From Acidobacteriota bacterium (GTDB lineage: Bacteria; Acidobacteriota; Vicinamibacteria; Marinacidobacterales; SMYC01): a DNA stretch of 33,858 nucleotides. This document shows positions 9,911 through 20,822 of the stretch, one piece after another (the first letter of the stretch is position 1; each line of letters opens with the position of its first letter). The notes under the pieces are model-generated. The model was not told the origin of the DNA. It saw only the letters and a list, made by a program, of their open reading frames with translations, and made no database searches. The position numbers and the translations under genes were made by a program. Where the stretch lies: positions 1 to 33,858 of the forward strand of contig SMYC01000116.1 of NCBI GenBank assembly GCA_004356105.1, written 5' to 3'.

Positions 9911-11716
9911 TCAAGCTCCTTCTTTCTCGCCCTTCGGGCCTTTCTTGCTCTTGCCCTTCTTCACCGACTTCACGGCTTTAGCGTCTTTGAGTGCTTTCGC
10001 CTCGCGGTCCCCCAGGAAGCGGTTCGTCGTCAGTTGCTGCGCCATCGACACCAGGTTATTCGAGAACCAATACAGCACCAAGCCTGAAGGCGCCCACGCC
10101 AAGATAAACGTGAACATAATCGGCATGAAGGACATGATCTTCTGCTGTGTCGGATCCGTACTCGTCTGCGGGGTCATCTTCTGGATGGCCATCTGCGTGC
10201 CGCCCATGAGAACGGGCAAGACGAACATGGGGTCATGAACGGCGAGGTCTTGAATCCAGAAAATGAAGGGGGCCTGTCGAAGCTCGATCGACGCCATGAG
10301 TAGACGATAGAAGGCGAAGAAAAACGGGATCATCAGCACCATCGGAAGACACCCAGAAAGCGGAGAGGCGTTGTTCTCCTTGTAGAGCGCCATGATTTCC
10401 TGATTCATCTGCTGATAGCGCGGATCGGTCGGCTTCACTTTCTTGTAACGGTCGCGGATTTTCTGAATCTGCGGTGATAACTTCTGCATCCGACGCATCG
10501 AAACGAAGCTGTAATGCTTGAGTGGCACCAAAACAATGTTGATAGCAACCGTCAAAAGAACGATCGAAAATCCCCAATTCCCAACGAACGCATGAATCTT
10601 CACCAGACCAGTGCGCAACAGGAGCGCTGGGTAGCGCATCCATGAGCCGAACTCAATGATCTGGCTCATGCCTGGTGCCAAGGCCTCGAGCCTCTCGAGT
10701 TTCTTGGGTCCCATGTAAAGCGTGAAGACCGCCTTCGAGCTCGGCGCCTCGAGTGCAGCGGTGATCACTTCGCGTTCTGCGCGTTTCTCATCTTCTGTTG
10801 GAACCACCCCTGTCTCGAATCGCGTCGCATAGAGGCTGTCATCGGCCGGCAACATCAAGCCAGTGAAGTAGTGCGACGCCACCCCCGTGGCCGCAACGTT
10901 AACGCCCGTGCCCAAGCCTTCGCCCACGTCCGATGCGTTGAAGAGCTCCACCTCGCCTCGTGAGAAGACAACGCCTTTGTCTACCCCTACGTAACGGCTC
11001 TCTGTAACCTCGTTCCCAATCCCTCCGCCATAAAGAACCTGTTTGCCGACTTCCTCCCCGCGCTCCGATACCGATACTTCGACGTGGAATCGATAAGTCG
11101 CGCCAAGAAATGTCACGTGTTTTTCAACGGCAAGGCCACGACCATCCGACCACCTGAAGCTGACGGTCTTCTCTTCCCCGTCCGCCACCGTCATCTTTCT
11201 AGGCGCGTCGGTCTGAAAAAGCGCGTTCGACACGGTATCCGTATCACTGGGTGAGGACAGTCTTATATCCAACGGTCGAATGTTTAGATACTTCGCAGCC
11301 CCAAGGCCAACCATTTCATATGGTTCCCTGGTTTTATTTAGGTATTCTTTTAGTTGCATGCTCATGAGCCGGGCGCCCCGGTTCGAAAAAACGATACGGT
11401 ACAGGCTCGTTTCGACGACTACCTCGCGCTCCGCCGAAGCCGCTCGGACCTCATACTCCAAGTCTTCTCGCTGCTCTGGCGAGCGCTCCGCCGATTCTTC
11501 ATACCCCTTCGGTTCCAGTGACGGCGCGCTTTCTAAAGCCCCGGCACGCTCAACTGGAGACACCGGCACGTCTGCGGGTGCTGTCAATCCACTTCCGCGG
11601 TTCTCGACGGGCAGAGAAGACCCGTCCTCCGGCATCGGTGGCGTTGGAAAAAATGTTGGCCACAGGGAGACGAGGAGGAATGTAGCCCCAAAAAACAAGA
11701 GTAATCGTTTTTCCAT
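9911..11716 (-). CDS. yidC: Membrane protein insertase YidC
   Basis: YidC inserts and folds inner-membrane proteins, including F0 subunits, alone or with SecYEG. At 601 residues it is the Gram-negative form: an N-terminal membrane anchor (RLLLFFGATFLLVSLWPTFF), then a Pro/Glu-rich linker, then a large periplasmic beta-sandwich (about residues 95-340). The five-helix core begins near WGFSIVLLTVAINIVLVPLK. Conserved core features are the cytoplasmic hairpin SMRRMQKLSPQIQKIRDRYK, NNASPLSGCLPMVLMIPFFF, and the last helix SGLVLYWFSNNLVSMAQQ. The tail is Lys-rich. A good AAGAGG ribosome site precedes the ATG, 20 bases after yidD. Confidence 0.98.
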   Translation of the reverse strand: MEKRLLLFFGATFLLVSLWPTFFPTPPMPEDGSSLPVENRGSGLTAPADVPVSPVERAGALESAPSLEPKGYEESAERSPEQREDLEYEVRAASAEREVVVETSLYRIVFSNRGARLMSMQLKEYLNKTREPYEMVGLGAAKYLNIRPLDIRLSSPSDTDTVSNALFQTDAPRKMTVADGEEKTVSFRWSDGRGLAVEKHVTFLGATYRFHVEVSVSERGEEVGKQVLYGGGIGNEVTESRYVGVDKGVVFSRGEVELFNASDVGEGLGTGVNVAATGVASHYFTGLMLPADDSLYATRFETGVVPTEDEKRAEREVITAALEAPSSKAVFTLYMGPKKLERLEALAPGMSQIIEFGSWMRYPALLLRTGLVKIHAFVGNWGFSIVLLTVAINIVLVPLKHYSFVSMRRMQKLSPQIQKIRDRYKKVKPTDPRYQQMNQEIMALYKENNASPLSGCLPMVLMIPFFFAFYRLLMASIELRQAPFIFWIQDLAVHDPMFVLPVLMGGTQMAIQKMTPQTSTDPTQQKIMSFMPIMFTFILAWAPSGLVLYWFSNNLVSMAQQLTTNRFLGDREAKALKDAKAVKSVKKGKSKKGPKGEKEGA

Positions 11717-11736
11717 CGTGCCTCTTCAAATCCTCT

Positions 11737-11982
11737 TCACGGGACGGGGTCCTCACCACCAGGATGAAACGGTTGGCAACGTAAGAGTCGCGCGGCCGTG
11801 AGCCACATCCCCCGCATGGCGCCGTACTTCGCGATCGCTTCGTCCGAATAACGCGAGCACGACGGATAGAAACGACACGCTCCCCGGAAAACTAGACCGA
11901 GCGTCAGTTGATAGACGCGGATGGCTAATCTCAAGATTGAGCCCAGAATCGCGCCGTCGATGAACTCAAGCAATTTTCTCAA
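11737..11982 (-). CDS. yidD: Membrane protein insertion efficiency factor YidD
   Basis: YidD is a small membrane-associated protein that aids YidC-dependent insertion. The 81-residue product contains the family core CRFYPSCSRYSDEAIAKYG and the ending LLRCQPFHPGGEDPVP, matching the hallmark CRxxPxCSxYxxxA and RCxPxxPGGxDPVP. It has an amphipathic N-terminal segment. The start is TTG at 11980-11982, supported by AGGAAG five bases upstream within the end of rnpA. The two genes overlap by 17 bases. Confidence 0.95.
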   Translation of the reverse strand: MRKLLEFIDGAILGSILRLAIRVYQLTLGLVFRGACRFYPSCSRYSDEAIAKYGAMRGMWLTAARLLRCQPFHPGGEDPVP

Positions 11983-12331
11983 GCAGTCTTCCTACGTGCT
12001 TCACGTAAGCGGCGTCAACGTCTCCGAAGCTTGCTTCTTTGATAGGACCTCGCGCGACGAGCACCATATCCGCACAAATATCCCGCGTTGGTTTCCTCTT
12101 CCGGAAGACCTCCCGGAGCAGACGCTTCGCTCGATTCCTCGTCACGGCCCCGCCGACACGCCGGCTCGCGACAACGCCTATCCGGAGTGGACCCTGGCTT
12201 TTCTCCACGATAAATGCGACGAAGAAGCGAGTGACGACACGCTGTCCTCCTTCGTATGCATTTACAAACTCTCTTCTCCGCCGAAGACGTAACTCCGCCG
12301 TCAGCCGCTCGTCACGACGTCGGCCGTTCAC
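11966..12331 (-). CDS. rnpA: Ribonuclease P protein component
   Basis: RnpA binds RNase P RNA and helps process tRNA 5' leaders. The 121-residue basic protein has the N-terminal [17 protein letters not shown] segment, then [20 protein letters not shown] and KRLLREVFR, which contain the RNR signature, followed by the typical DMVLVARG strand. The GTG start (12329-12331) overlaps the rpmH stop by four bases, so coupling is likely. No rnpB RNA gene was found in the window. Confidence 0.97.
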   Translation of the reverse strand: MNGRRRDERLTAELRLRRRREFVNAYEGGQRVVTRFFVAFIVEKSQGPLRIGVVASRRVGGAVTRNRAKRLLREVFRKRKPTRDICADMVLVARGPIKEASFGDVDAAYVKHVGRLLEKIA

Positions 12332-12462
12332 GCCGCCAAGCGATGTCGCCCTTTGCGCCGCCGACGCGCCAGCACGGCGCGTCCTGCTTTGGAGCTCATG
12401 CGAGCGCGGAACCCGTGCGTCTTCTTGCGACGACGGTTATTAGGTTGAAAGGTTCGCTTCAT
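12328..12462 (-). CDS. rpmH: 50S ribosomal protein L34
   Basis: L34 is a short, very basic large-subunit protein. The 44-residue product starts [20 protein letters not shown] and continues [20 protein letters not shown] to LAA, an almost consensus L34. ATG at 12460-12462 with GAGGAA at a good distance upstream. It heads the leftward operon next to the origin, as in most bacteria, and its TGA overlaps the rnpA GTG. Confidence 0.98.
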   Translation of the reverse strand: MKRTFQPNNRRRKKTHGFRARMSSKAGRAVLARRRRKGRHRLAA

Positions 12463-12508
12463 ACAAATTCCTCACTCCAGAAATAGGTTCCGCTCTCGCT
12501 AGGCACAC

Positions 12509-12540
12509 CATGATAGCGCACCAAAGCGAAAACTATCATG
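12509..12540. repeat. Long palindrome overlapping the rpmH promoter
   Basis: Perfect 8-bp arms CATGATAG (12509-12516) and CTATCATG (12533-12540) flank a 16-base centre that itself holds CGC and GCG pairing arms. The right arm overlaps the -10 box of the rpmH promoter and the predicted start point (about 12531) lies inside the repeat. The position fits an operator for a dimeric regulator, though an RNA or replication-related role is possible. No regulator is identified. Confidence 0.55.
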
Positions 12541-12566
12541 CTACCCCGCGACCTTCGAGCTGTCAA
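12538..12566 (-). promoter_or_regulatory. sigma70-type promoter of rpmH-rnpA-yidDC operon
   Basis: On the minus strand, a perfect -35 box TTGACA (12566-12561) lies 17 bases from TAGCAT (12543-12538), a four-of-six match to the -10 consensus. Transcription would start near 12531, about 69 bases before the rpmH ATG. It is the only strong promoter seen for the leftward genes down to bactofilin. Confidence 0.7.
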
Positions 12567-12594
12567 CTGCTCCTTCAGGCAAAATAATCCGATC

Positions 12595-12742
12595 TTTTCC
12601 ACATTTTCTCTTGTCCATGAATCGAGCCTTATGCTAGATTACCGCCTTGTCCTAAATCGACAACGATGAAACATTTTTCCTGCGGGGATGGGGGTCCCCC
12701 GTATGGCGTATTTTCCACATCTGTTGAAAAAATGTGGATATG
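12595..12742. other. DnaA-box-like cluster between rpmH and dnaA (possible origin sub-region or dnaA autoregulation)
   Basis: Three sites match the DnaA box TTATCCACA at eight of nine positions: TTTTCCACA at 12595-12603, TTTTCCACA at 12711-12719, and TGTGGATAT at 12734-12742 (opposite strand). The last two form an inverted pair with arms TCCACAT (12714-12720) and ATGTGGA (12732-12738). A G5-T-C5 block sits at 12690-12700. The rest of the 360-base rpmH-dnaA gap (12463-12822) has the rpmH promoter, its palindrome and no gene. The sites may act in autoregulation of dnaA or as one half of a bipartite origin. Confidence 0.6.
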
Positions 12743-12822
12743 TACCGCGCCCTCAATGTTTGCCTCGACGATCCCTTTTGGCTTTGTATCTGTAACTCGT
12801 TTTATTGCAGCTATATAGAACC

Positions 12823-14169
12823 ATGAACCTCTGGGAAGAAGTACTCCACAAGGTCGAGTCCAAGGTCAACCAGCATAGTTTCAACACCTGGTTTCGACCC
12901 ACACGTCTCCTCTTCGAGACTGGAAACACGGTTGGTGTCCTCGTTCCCAATAACCATTTCCGCGATTGGCTCAACAAACACTATTCCGGCATCATTCACG
13001 AATCCCTCGACGAGCTCCATCGTCCCGACCTGGAAGTCGTTTTCGAGACCAACAAACCCGATGAACCGGCGTCCTCCTCCGAAAACGCGACGAGTACTGG
13101 AGCATCCTTCGCCGGCAACGCTTCCAGAGCCCCTATTACCCATACTCCCCCGACGCCGCCCCTCAATTTGAAATATCAGTTCGAGAGTTTCGTGGTAGGG
13201 ACAAGCAACCAGTTCGCTCACGCGGCCGCGCGCGCCGTCGCTGAGGCGCCTTCGCGGGCCTACAACCCCCTCTTCATCTATGGGGGTGTCGGCCTCGGCA
13301 AGACCCATCTACTTCACGCCATTGGTCACCAAATTCTCGAGCAGCAACCATCCACCAAGCTCGTATACATCTCCGCCGAGATGTTCATGAACGAGCTCAT
13401 CAACGCGATCCGCTACGACCGCATTCTGGATTTTCGCGACAAGCACCGCTCCTTCGACGTCTTACTCGTTGATGACATTCAGTTCATCGCTGGCAAGGAA
13501 CGTACGCAGGAGGAGTTCTTTCACACCTTCAACGCGCTGTACGACGCCCAAAAGCAAATCGTCATAACTAGTGACTCCCCACCACGGGAGATCCCTACTC
13601 TCGAAGAACGCCTGCGATCGCGCTTCGAGTGGGGCCTCACGGCGGATATTCAAGCTCCTGACCTCGAGACCAAGATCGCCATTCTTCGAAAAAAAGCCGA
13701 TGCCGAAGCTGTAGAGCTCCCGGACGACGTCACCATCTTCATTGCCTCACGCATCAAGTCTAATATCCGCGAGCTTGAGGGGTCCCTCATCCGGCTCATC
13801 GCCTACTCCTCTTTGACCGGGCGATCCATAGATCTCGCCCTGACCCAGGATGTTCTCAAAGACTTGCTGCCGAACGAGGATCGCCTCATCAACCTCGACG
13901 CCATCCAAAAGTACGTCGCCGATTACTACCGACTCAAGGTTGCCGACCTCAAAGCGCGCAACAACGCAAAATCTGTCACCCTACCTCGACAAATCGCTAT
14001 GTACCTCGGAAAGTCTTTGACTAAGGCAAGCCTACCCGACATAGGCAAGGCGTTCGGCGGCAAGCATCACTCCACCGTCATCCATTCCGTCCGCAAGATC
14101 GCTAACCTGCGAAAGAGCGACCCTGAGTTCGACAAGGTTATCCAGGGTTTCCTCGACTCTTTTCGCTAG
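12823..14169 (+). CDS. dnaA: Chromosomal replication initiator DnaA
   Basis: DnaA binds origin boxes, forms an ATP filament and opens the origin. With the ATG start it has 448 residues. Domain I is MNLWEEVLHKVESKVNQHSF with the usual W-x-x-xL and FxTWF pattern. Domain II (about residues 78-115) is a Ser/Thr/Pro-rich linker. In domain III the P-loop is GGVGLGKT (154-161) and Walker B is VLLVDDIQFI. The domain IV DNA-binding motif reads FGGKHHSTVIHSVRKI, with His415 where E. coli has Asp433. A TTG six codons upstream (12805) is possible, but neither start has a clear ribosome site and ATG fits the family. Confidence 0.98.
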   Translation: MNLWEEVLHKVESKVNQHSFNTWFRPTRLLFETGNTVGVLVPNNHFRDWLNKHYSGIIHESLDELHRPDLEVVFETNKPDEPASSSENATSTGASFAGNASRAPITHTPPTPPLNLKYQFESFVVGTSNQFAHAAARAVAEAPSRAYNPLFIYGGVGLGKTHLLHAIGHQILEQQPSTKLVYISAEMFMNELINAIRYDRILDFRDKHRSFDVLLVDDIQFIAGKERTQEEFFHTFNALYDAQKQIVITSDSPPREIPTLEERLRSRFEWGLTADIQAPDLETKIAILRKKADAEAVELPDDVTIFIASRIKSNIRELEGSLIRLIAYSSLTGRSIDLALTQDVLKDLLPNEDRLINLDAIQKYVADYYRLKVADLKARNNAKSVTLPRQIAMYLGKSLTKASLPDIGKAFGGKHHSTVIHSVRKIANLRKSDPEFDKVIQGFLDSFR

Positions 14170-14375
14170 TCGAGAGCCTAGGTGGAAATTTCCACTATCT
14201 CCTGTGCACAAAGCTGTGCACCTACCTACAATGCTTTGTGCACGCCCGAACGGGTCCGGGTTATCAACATTTATCCACCGATGCTAAACAAGGAAATCCA
14301 CAGTAAATGTGAATTCTAAAGTCTTTGAAATCAATGAGTTAAATACAGAAATGATTTTCTTTAACAGCCCCTTAT

Positions 14376-14384
14376 TGATATAAT
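14376..14384 (+). promoter_or_regulatory. Extended -10 promoter of dnaN
   Basis: TGATATAAT contains a perfect TATAAT (14379-14384) with an upstream TGn extension. There is no good -35 box 17 bases upstream, as is usual for extended -10 promoters. Transcription would start near 14391, inside the AT-rich unwinding tract, about 46 bases before dnaN. Confidence 0.5.
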
Positions 14385-14403
14385 TAACATATATATATCT
14401 TTC

Positions 14404-14421
14404 TGATCTTAGAAAAGATCA
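14404..14421 (+). promoter_or_regulatory. Hairpin just before the dnaN ribosome binding site
   Basis: A perfect 7-bp inverted repeat, TGATCTT (14404-14410) and AAGATCA (14415-14421), with a four-base AGAA loop. It ends two bases before the AAGGAAG ribosome site of dnaN. It has no U-tract, so it is not a terminator. It could keep the ribosome site open or mark the leader. Confidence 0.45.
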
Positions 14422-14436
14422 TAAGGAAGCGAACTC

Positions 14437-15546
14437 ATGGAGTTTACCGTCAAAAAGGATGAGCTACTTCGAGAGCTCGCGCTCATTCAAGGGATCGTAG
14501 AGAGGAAAAATACTATCCCGATTCTTGCCAATGTTCTCATCGAGGCACGTGAAGAATCGCTAGAGCTTGCGGCAACGGACCTTGATGTTGGCCTCAAATG
14601 CAAAGTCCCTGCGACCGTGCAGAAACCCGGCGCGCTGACGCTCTCGGCAAAGAAACTCTACGAGATAGTTCGTGCGGTCTCACAAAGCGATATCCACATC
14701 AAGGCGCTCGAGAATAGCTGGGCTACTATCGAGAGTGGCCGTTCCTTTTTCAAGATGGTCGGGCTCGGTAAAGAAGAGTTCCCTTCGCTTGCGGAGCCGC
14801 CATCGGAGGGTTTCATATCTGTTCCCGGCGCCGTTTTGAGCGAGCTCATCAACAAGACCAGTTTTGCCATCACCGCCGATGACAACCGCTATTTCTTGAA
14901 CGGTGCTCGACTGGAGCTTACGGAGAGCGACATCCGTATGGTCGCTACAGACGGCCATCGGCTCGCTTACATGTCTATCAAGCGGGCGAACCAAGATTCT
15001 GGCGACGCTTGCGTCATCGTTCCGAAGAAGACACTGCTAGAGCTCGTCAAGATTCTTGGCGACGAGGAACAGCCGGTAGACTTTGCGCAGGGAGAAAACC
15101 ATCTATTCTTTAGGATCGGCGAGCGTCTTCTTGTCTCGAAGCGTGTCGATGATCAGTTTCCCGCCTATGACAAAGTTTTGCCGCAAGGCAATGATAAGAC
15201 GGTCATTTGCGACCGGGAGGCCTTGGCGGGTGCGATCCGACGGGTTTCTCTTCTTGCAAATGAGAGATCGCGAGCGGTTCGCTTCGGCATCGAGTCGGGT
15301 CGCTTGGAAGTTTCTTCGCAAAGTCCCGAGCTCGGAGAAGCAAAAGAATCTATCGAAGCTGGCTATGACGGAGAAGAGATCCAAATTGGATTCAATGGTC
15401 AGTACCTTCTCGATTTTCTGAATGCGGCTAACACGGCGAAGATTCGCTTCGAGTTGAAGGACGATTCATCTCAAGGGTTGCTGCGACCCGCGGATGATGG
15501 AGATGAAAGGGATTACCGCTATGTTGTCATGCCTATGAGGCTGTAG
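14437..15546 (+). CDS. dnaN: DNA polymerase III beta sliding clamp
   Basis: DnaN forms the ring that tethers DNA polymerase III and other enzymes to DNA. The 369-residue length is typical. The N terminus MEFTVKKDELLRELALIQGI, the repeat region IPILANVLIEA and LAATDLDVGL, the middle MVATDGHRLAYMS and the C-terminal YRYVVMPMRL are all family hallmarks. The last segment forms part of the client-binding groove. ATG at 14437 with AAGGAAG at 14423-14429. It lies downstream of dnaA across the putative origin. Confidence 0.98.
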   Translation: MEFTVKKDELLRELALIQGIVERKNTIPILANVLIEAREESLELAATDLDVGLKCKVPATVQKPGALTLSAKKLYEIVRAVSQSDIHIKALENSWATIESGRSFFKMVGLGKEEFPSLAEPPSEGFISVPGAVLSELINKTSFAITADDNRYFLNGARLELTESDIRMVATDGHRLAYMSIKRANQDSGDACVIVPKKTLLELVKILGDEEQPVDFAQGENHLFFRIGERLLVSKRVDDQFPAYDKVLPQGNDKTVICDREALAGAIRRVSLLANERSRAVRFGIESGRLEVSSQSPELGEAKESIEAGYDGEEIQIGFNGQYLLDFLNAANTAKIRFELKDDSSQGLLRPADDGDERDYRYVVMPMRL

Positions 15547-15550
15547 ACAG

Positions 15551-15585
15551 CACTGGGCACTGGGCACTGGGCACTGATCACTGAC
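15551..15585 (+). repeat. Tandem heptamer repeat after dnaN
   Basis: Five units of seven bases: CACTGGG three times, then CACTGAT and CACTGAC. It starts five bases after the dnaN stop. It has no inverted symmetry or T-run, so it is not a terminator. Such a short exact tract could vary in copy number between strains. Confidence 0.8.
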
Positions 15586-15636
15586 TACTTGATAAACGAT
15601 AACTGACAAATGTACCGAATGTACGAAAGCCGGGAC

Positions 15637-15664
15637 TTGTCACCAGGACCCGCCTCCCTATAGC
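15637..15664 (+). promoter_or_regulatory. Possible gyrB promoter
   Basis: TTGTCA (15637-15642, five of six to the -35 consensus) and TATAGC (15659-15664, four of six) are separated by 16 bases. The leader would be about 85 bases. It holds a tandem nonamer at 15703-15720. Confidence 0.4.
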
Positions 15665-15702
15665 AAGTTACAGCGACAGCTCGATCGCAAGCTATCCTGC
15701 CC

Positions 15703-15720
15703 GGGGACTAGGGGGACTAG
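15703..15720 (+). repeat. Tandem nonamer in gyrB leader
   Basis: GGGGACTAG occurs twice head to tail, 37 bases before the gyrB start. The flanking sequence is otherwise unremarkable, and a role is not known. Confidence 0.7.
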
Positions 15721-18189
<2,469 letters not shown>

Positions 18190-18232
18190 GCCCGACAATC
18201 TAATGTTAGGCCCATGTCAGGCCATGTCGGGC
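18190..18232 (+). repeat. gyrB-gyrA intergenic inverted repeat
   Basis: Perfect 8-bp arms GCCCGACA (18190-18197) and TGTCGGGC (18225-18232) enclose 27 bases that repeat the motif GGCC-ATGTC-GG with small changes. It begins directly after the gyrB stop codon. There is no T-run, so it is not an intrinsic terminator. It may be an mRNA stability element between the two gyrase genes. Confidence 0.55.
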
Positions 18233-18257
18233 CAATACCGATAATTCAGGAGTAAGG

Positions 18258-20708
18258 ATGGCCACCACGGCTGAACGACTGCCCGTCAACATCGAAGACG
18301 AAATGAAGCGGTCCTATATGGACTATGCGATGTCGGTCATCATTGGCCGTGCATTGCCGGATGTCCGGGATGGGTTGAAACCGGTGCATCGCCGGGTCCT
18401 CTACGCGATGTTCCGTGAGGGGCTCTTATCGAACCGGGCCTACTCGAAATGCGCTGGTATCGTTGGCGAAGTTCTAAAGAAATATCACCCCCACGGCGAC
18501 TCGGCCGTCTACGACACGCTCGTCCGCATGGCGCAGAGCTTCAATCTGCGAGCACCGCTCATCGACGGCCAGGGAAATTTCGGATCTGTAGACGGCGATC
18601 CAGCCGCGGCCTATCGATATACAGAAGCCCGTTTGACGGCTCTTGCCGAGAGCATGATGCGGGACATCGACAAGGACACCGTAGAGTTTGTGCCGAACTT
18701 CGATGGCAATACGGTAGAGCCCACGGTACTTCCCACCGCCGCGCCCAACTTGCTCGTAAACGGCTCCGCGGGTATCGCCGTCGGAATGGCGACGAATATT
18801 CCGCCGCATAACCTCCGAGAGGTCGTGGACGGCGTTCTCTACGCGCTTGAGAACAAGTCCATGGACGACGAGGAGCTCACGCCGGGGCTTCTCGGGATCA
18901 TCAAAGGCCCGGATTTTCCAACCGCAGCATTCCTTCATGGACGGGGCGGGATCGAACAGGCCTATCGCACCGGCCGCGGCTCGATTCAGCTTCGAGCTCG
19001 AGCGACGATCGAGGATACAGGAAAAGACCGTCAGGCCATCATCGTTACGGAAATTCCCTATCAAGTGAACAAAGCCAAACTTCAGGAGAGGATTGGCGAG
19101 CTCGTGCGGGATAAGAAGATCGACGGCATCTCCGGTATCAGAGACGAGTCCGACCGTCACGGCATGCGGATCGTCATCGACTTGAAACGTGGCGAAGTCG
19201 GTCAAGTGGTTCTCAACAATCTCTACAAACATACGGCGCTCCAAACGAGCTTCGGGATCATCCTTCTTGCGATCGTCGACAACCGCCCGAAGGTCCTGAA
19301 GCTCGTCGAAGTACTCCGTCTGTTCATCGACTTTCGTCGCGACATCGTTCGGAGACGAACGGCCTACGAGCTCCGAAAAGCCGAAGCGCGCGCGCATATC
19401 CTCGAAGGTTTCGTCATCGCACTCGACAATCTCGATGCCGTGATCGCACTCATTCGCGCATCGGAAAACCCCGCGGCGGCGCGTTCCGCCTTGATGGAGC
19501 AATACGAGCTCAGCGAGATCCAAGCCCAAGCCGTTCTCGATTTGCAGTTGCATCGGCTCACGGGGATGGAGCGCCACAAGATCACCACCGAGTACGAGGA
19601 GATCCAAAAACGCATCGCGGAGTTCGAGGCCATTCTGGCAAGCGCAGAAAAGATCGACGTGATCGTTCGCGAAGAGCTCGAAGAAGTGAAGGAGAAGTTC
19701 GGAGAGGACCGCCGCACCGAGATCATCGCGAAAACGCAGGAGATCAGCATCGAGGACATGATCGCCGAAGAGGACATGGTCATCACCGTCTCGCATTCCG
19801 GTTACGTGAAGCGCAGCCCCCTCTCCGTTTACCGCAAGCAGAAGCGCGGCGGCAAAGGCCGCAAGGGCATGCAGACGCGCGAGGAGGACTTCGTCAATCA
19901 CCTCTTCATTGCCTCGACCCATGCCTACATCATGATCTTCACCAACCGCGGCAAGATCTATTGGTTGAAGGTTCACGAGATCCCAGCCGTGGGCGCCGCG
20001 GGCAAAGGCAAGGCCATTGTGAACTTGGTCGCCATGCGGCCGGAGGAAAAGCTCGCAGCTGTTTGTGCGGTGAAGGAATTTCCCGAGGACCGCTTCGTCC
20101 TCATGGCGACCCGCAAAGGCACCATCAAGAAGACACGTTTGTCTTCCTTCAACAACCCTAACGCACGGGGCCTCATCGCGATCACCATCGACGCAGATGA
20201 CGAGCTCATCGTGGCGGCGATCACAGAAGGCGACAGCCAGGTGGTTCTCGCCTCCCGTTCAGGTAAAACGATCCGCTTCACGGAGACCGATGTCCGCATC
20301 ACGGGGCGCACCGCGCAAGGCGTGAGGGGCATCCGCCTCGGAGCAACAGATACGGTCGTGAGCATGGCGGTCATAAATACCGAGGGAACCCTTCTGACGG
20401 TCACCGAGAAGGGCTACGGGAAGAGGAGCCGCGTCGAAGACTACCGGTTCCAGACGCGTGGCGGTCAAGGCGTCATCAACATCAAAACCACGCAGCGCAA
20501 CGGCGATGTTGTCGCTGTAACTTTCGTGCAACAGGACGACGAAGTCATGGCCATCACCGTGCAAGGAATGATCCTCCGGCTGCGTGTCGAGGATTTCAAC
20601 ATTATTGGCCGCATCACGCAGGGTGTACGGCTCATTCACCTTGATGAAGGAGATCAGGTGGTCGCGGTCGCAAAACTCGCCGAGAAGGTCGACGACAACG
20701 GCGAATAA
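18258..20708 (+). CDS. gyrA: DNA gyrase subunit A
   Basis: GyrA is the DNA-cleaving subunit that works with GyrB. The 816-residue length is normal. The N-terminal part begins with [20 protein letters not shown]. The quinolone-determining region reads [17 protein letters not shown], with Ser82 and Asp86 (E. coli Ser83 and Asp87) unaltered, so no classic quinolone-resistance change is seen. The catalytic tyrosine is Tyr121 in [10 protein letters not shown]. The GyrA box, needed to wrap DNA, is [10 protein letters not shown], which separates true gyrase from topoisomerase IV. The C-terminal pinwheel repeats follow. ATG with AGGAG upstream. Confidence 0.98.
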   Translation: MATTAERLPVNIEDEMKRSYMDYAMSVIIGRALPDVRDGLKPVHRRVLYAMFREGLLSNRAYSKCAGIVGEVLKKYHPHGDSAVYDTLVRMAQSFNLRAPLIDGQGNFGSVDGDPAAAYRYTEARLTALAESMMRDIDKDTVEFVPNFDGNTVEPTVLPTAAPNLLVNGSAGIAVGMATNIPPHNLREVVDGVLYALENKSMDDEELTPGLLGIIKGPDFPTAAFLHGRGGIEQAYRTGRGSIQLRARATIEDTGKDRQAIIVTEIPYQVNKAKLQERIGELVRDKKIDGISGIRDESDRHGMRIVIDLKRGEVGQVVLNNLYKHTALQTSFGIILLAIVDNRPKVLKLVEVLRLFIDFRRDIVRRRTAYELRKAEARAHILEGFVIALDNLDAVIALIRASENPAAARSALMEQYELSEIQAQAVLDLQLHRLTGMERHKITTEYEEIQKRIAEFEAILASAEKIDVIVREELEEVKEKFGEDRRTEIIAKTQEISIEDMIAEEDMVITVSHSGYVKRSPLSVYRKQKRGGKGRKGMQTREEDFVNHLFIASTHAYIMIFTNRGKIYWLKVHEIPAVGAAGKGKAIVNLVAMRPEEKLAAVCAVKEFPEDRFVLMATRKGTIKKTRLSSFNNPNARGLIAITIDADDELIVAAITEGDSQVVLASRSGKTIRFTETDVRITGRTAQGVRGIRLGATDTVVSMAVINTEGTLLTVTEKGYGKRSRVEDYRFQTRGGQGVINIKTTQRNGDVVAVTFVQQDDEVMAITVQGMILRLRVEDFNIIGRITQGVRLIHLDEGDQVVAVAKLAEKVDDNGE

Positions 20709-20822
20709 TTGGCCATCCGCCCATCGACTGATACAGACTCGCCGCGATTTGGGTCGCCAGTGTGCTTTACAGGGCACGACGGCCCGCCCGCGCCGGCAGC
20801 AAGCACCATCGAATCGACTCTT

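Larger units (their letters stand above)
14170..14436. other. oriC: Probable oriC (DnaA boxes plus AT-rich unwinding region)
   Basis: The dnaA-dnaN gap combines box-like sites with an AT-rich tract. Sites are TGTGCACAA (14203-14211, opposite strand), TTGTGCACG (14236-14244), TTATCAACA (14261-14269), TTATCCACC (14271-14279, one base from the previous) and AAATCCACA (14294-14302). A perfect 14-bp palindrome GTGGAAATTTCCAC is at 14182-14195. From about 14303 the sequence is strongly AT-rich, most of all 14371-14400, the likely duplex-unwinding element. Gene strands diverge about this area, as expected at an origin. No box is a perfect TTATCCACA. Confidence 0.8.

Noticed and set aside
12690-12700. 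GGGGGTCCCCC as an intrinsic terminator for the dnaA region.
   Set aside because: The loop is a single base and there is no T run; it cannot form a normal hairpin.
18474-19976. 500-codon open frame opposite gyrA.
   Set aside because: Antisense shadow of gyrA with no ribosome site and no domain.
20709-20822. N-terminal extension of the TPR lipoprotein from a TTG just after gyrA.
   Set aside because: It would bury the signal peptide and lipobox inside the protein, and there is no ribosome site.
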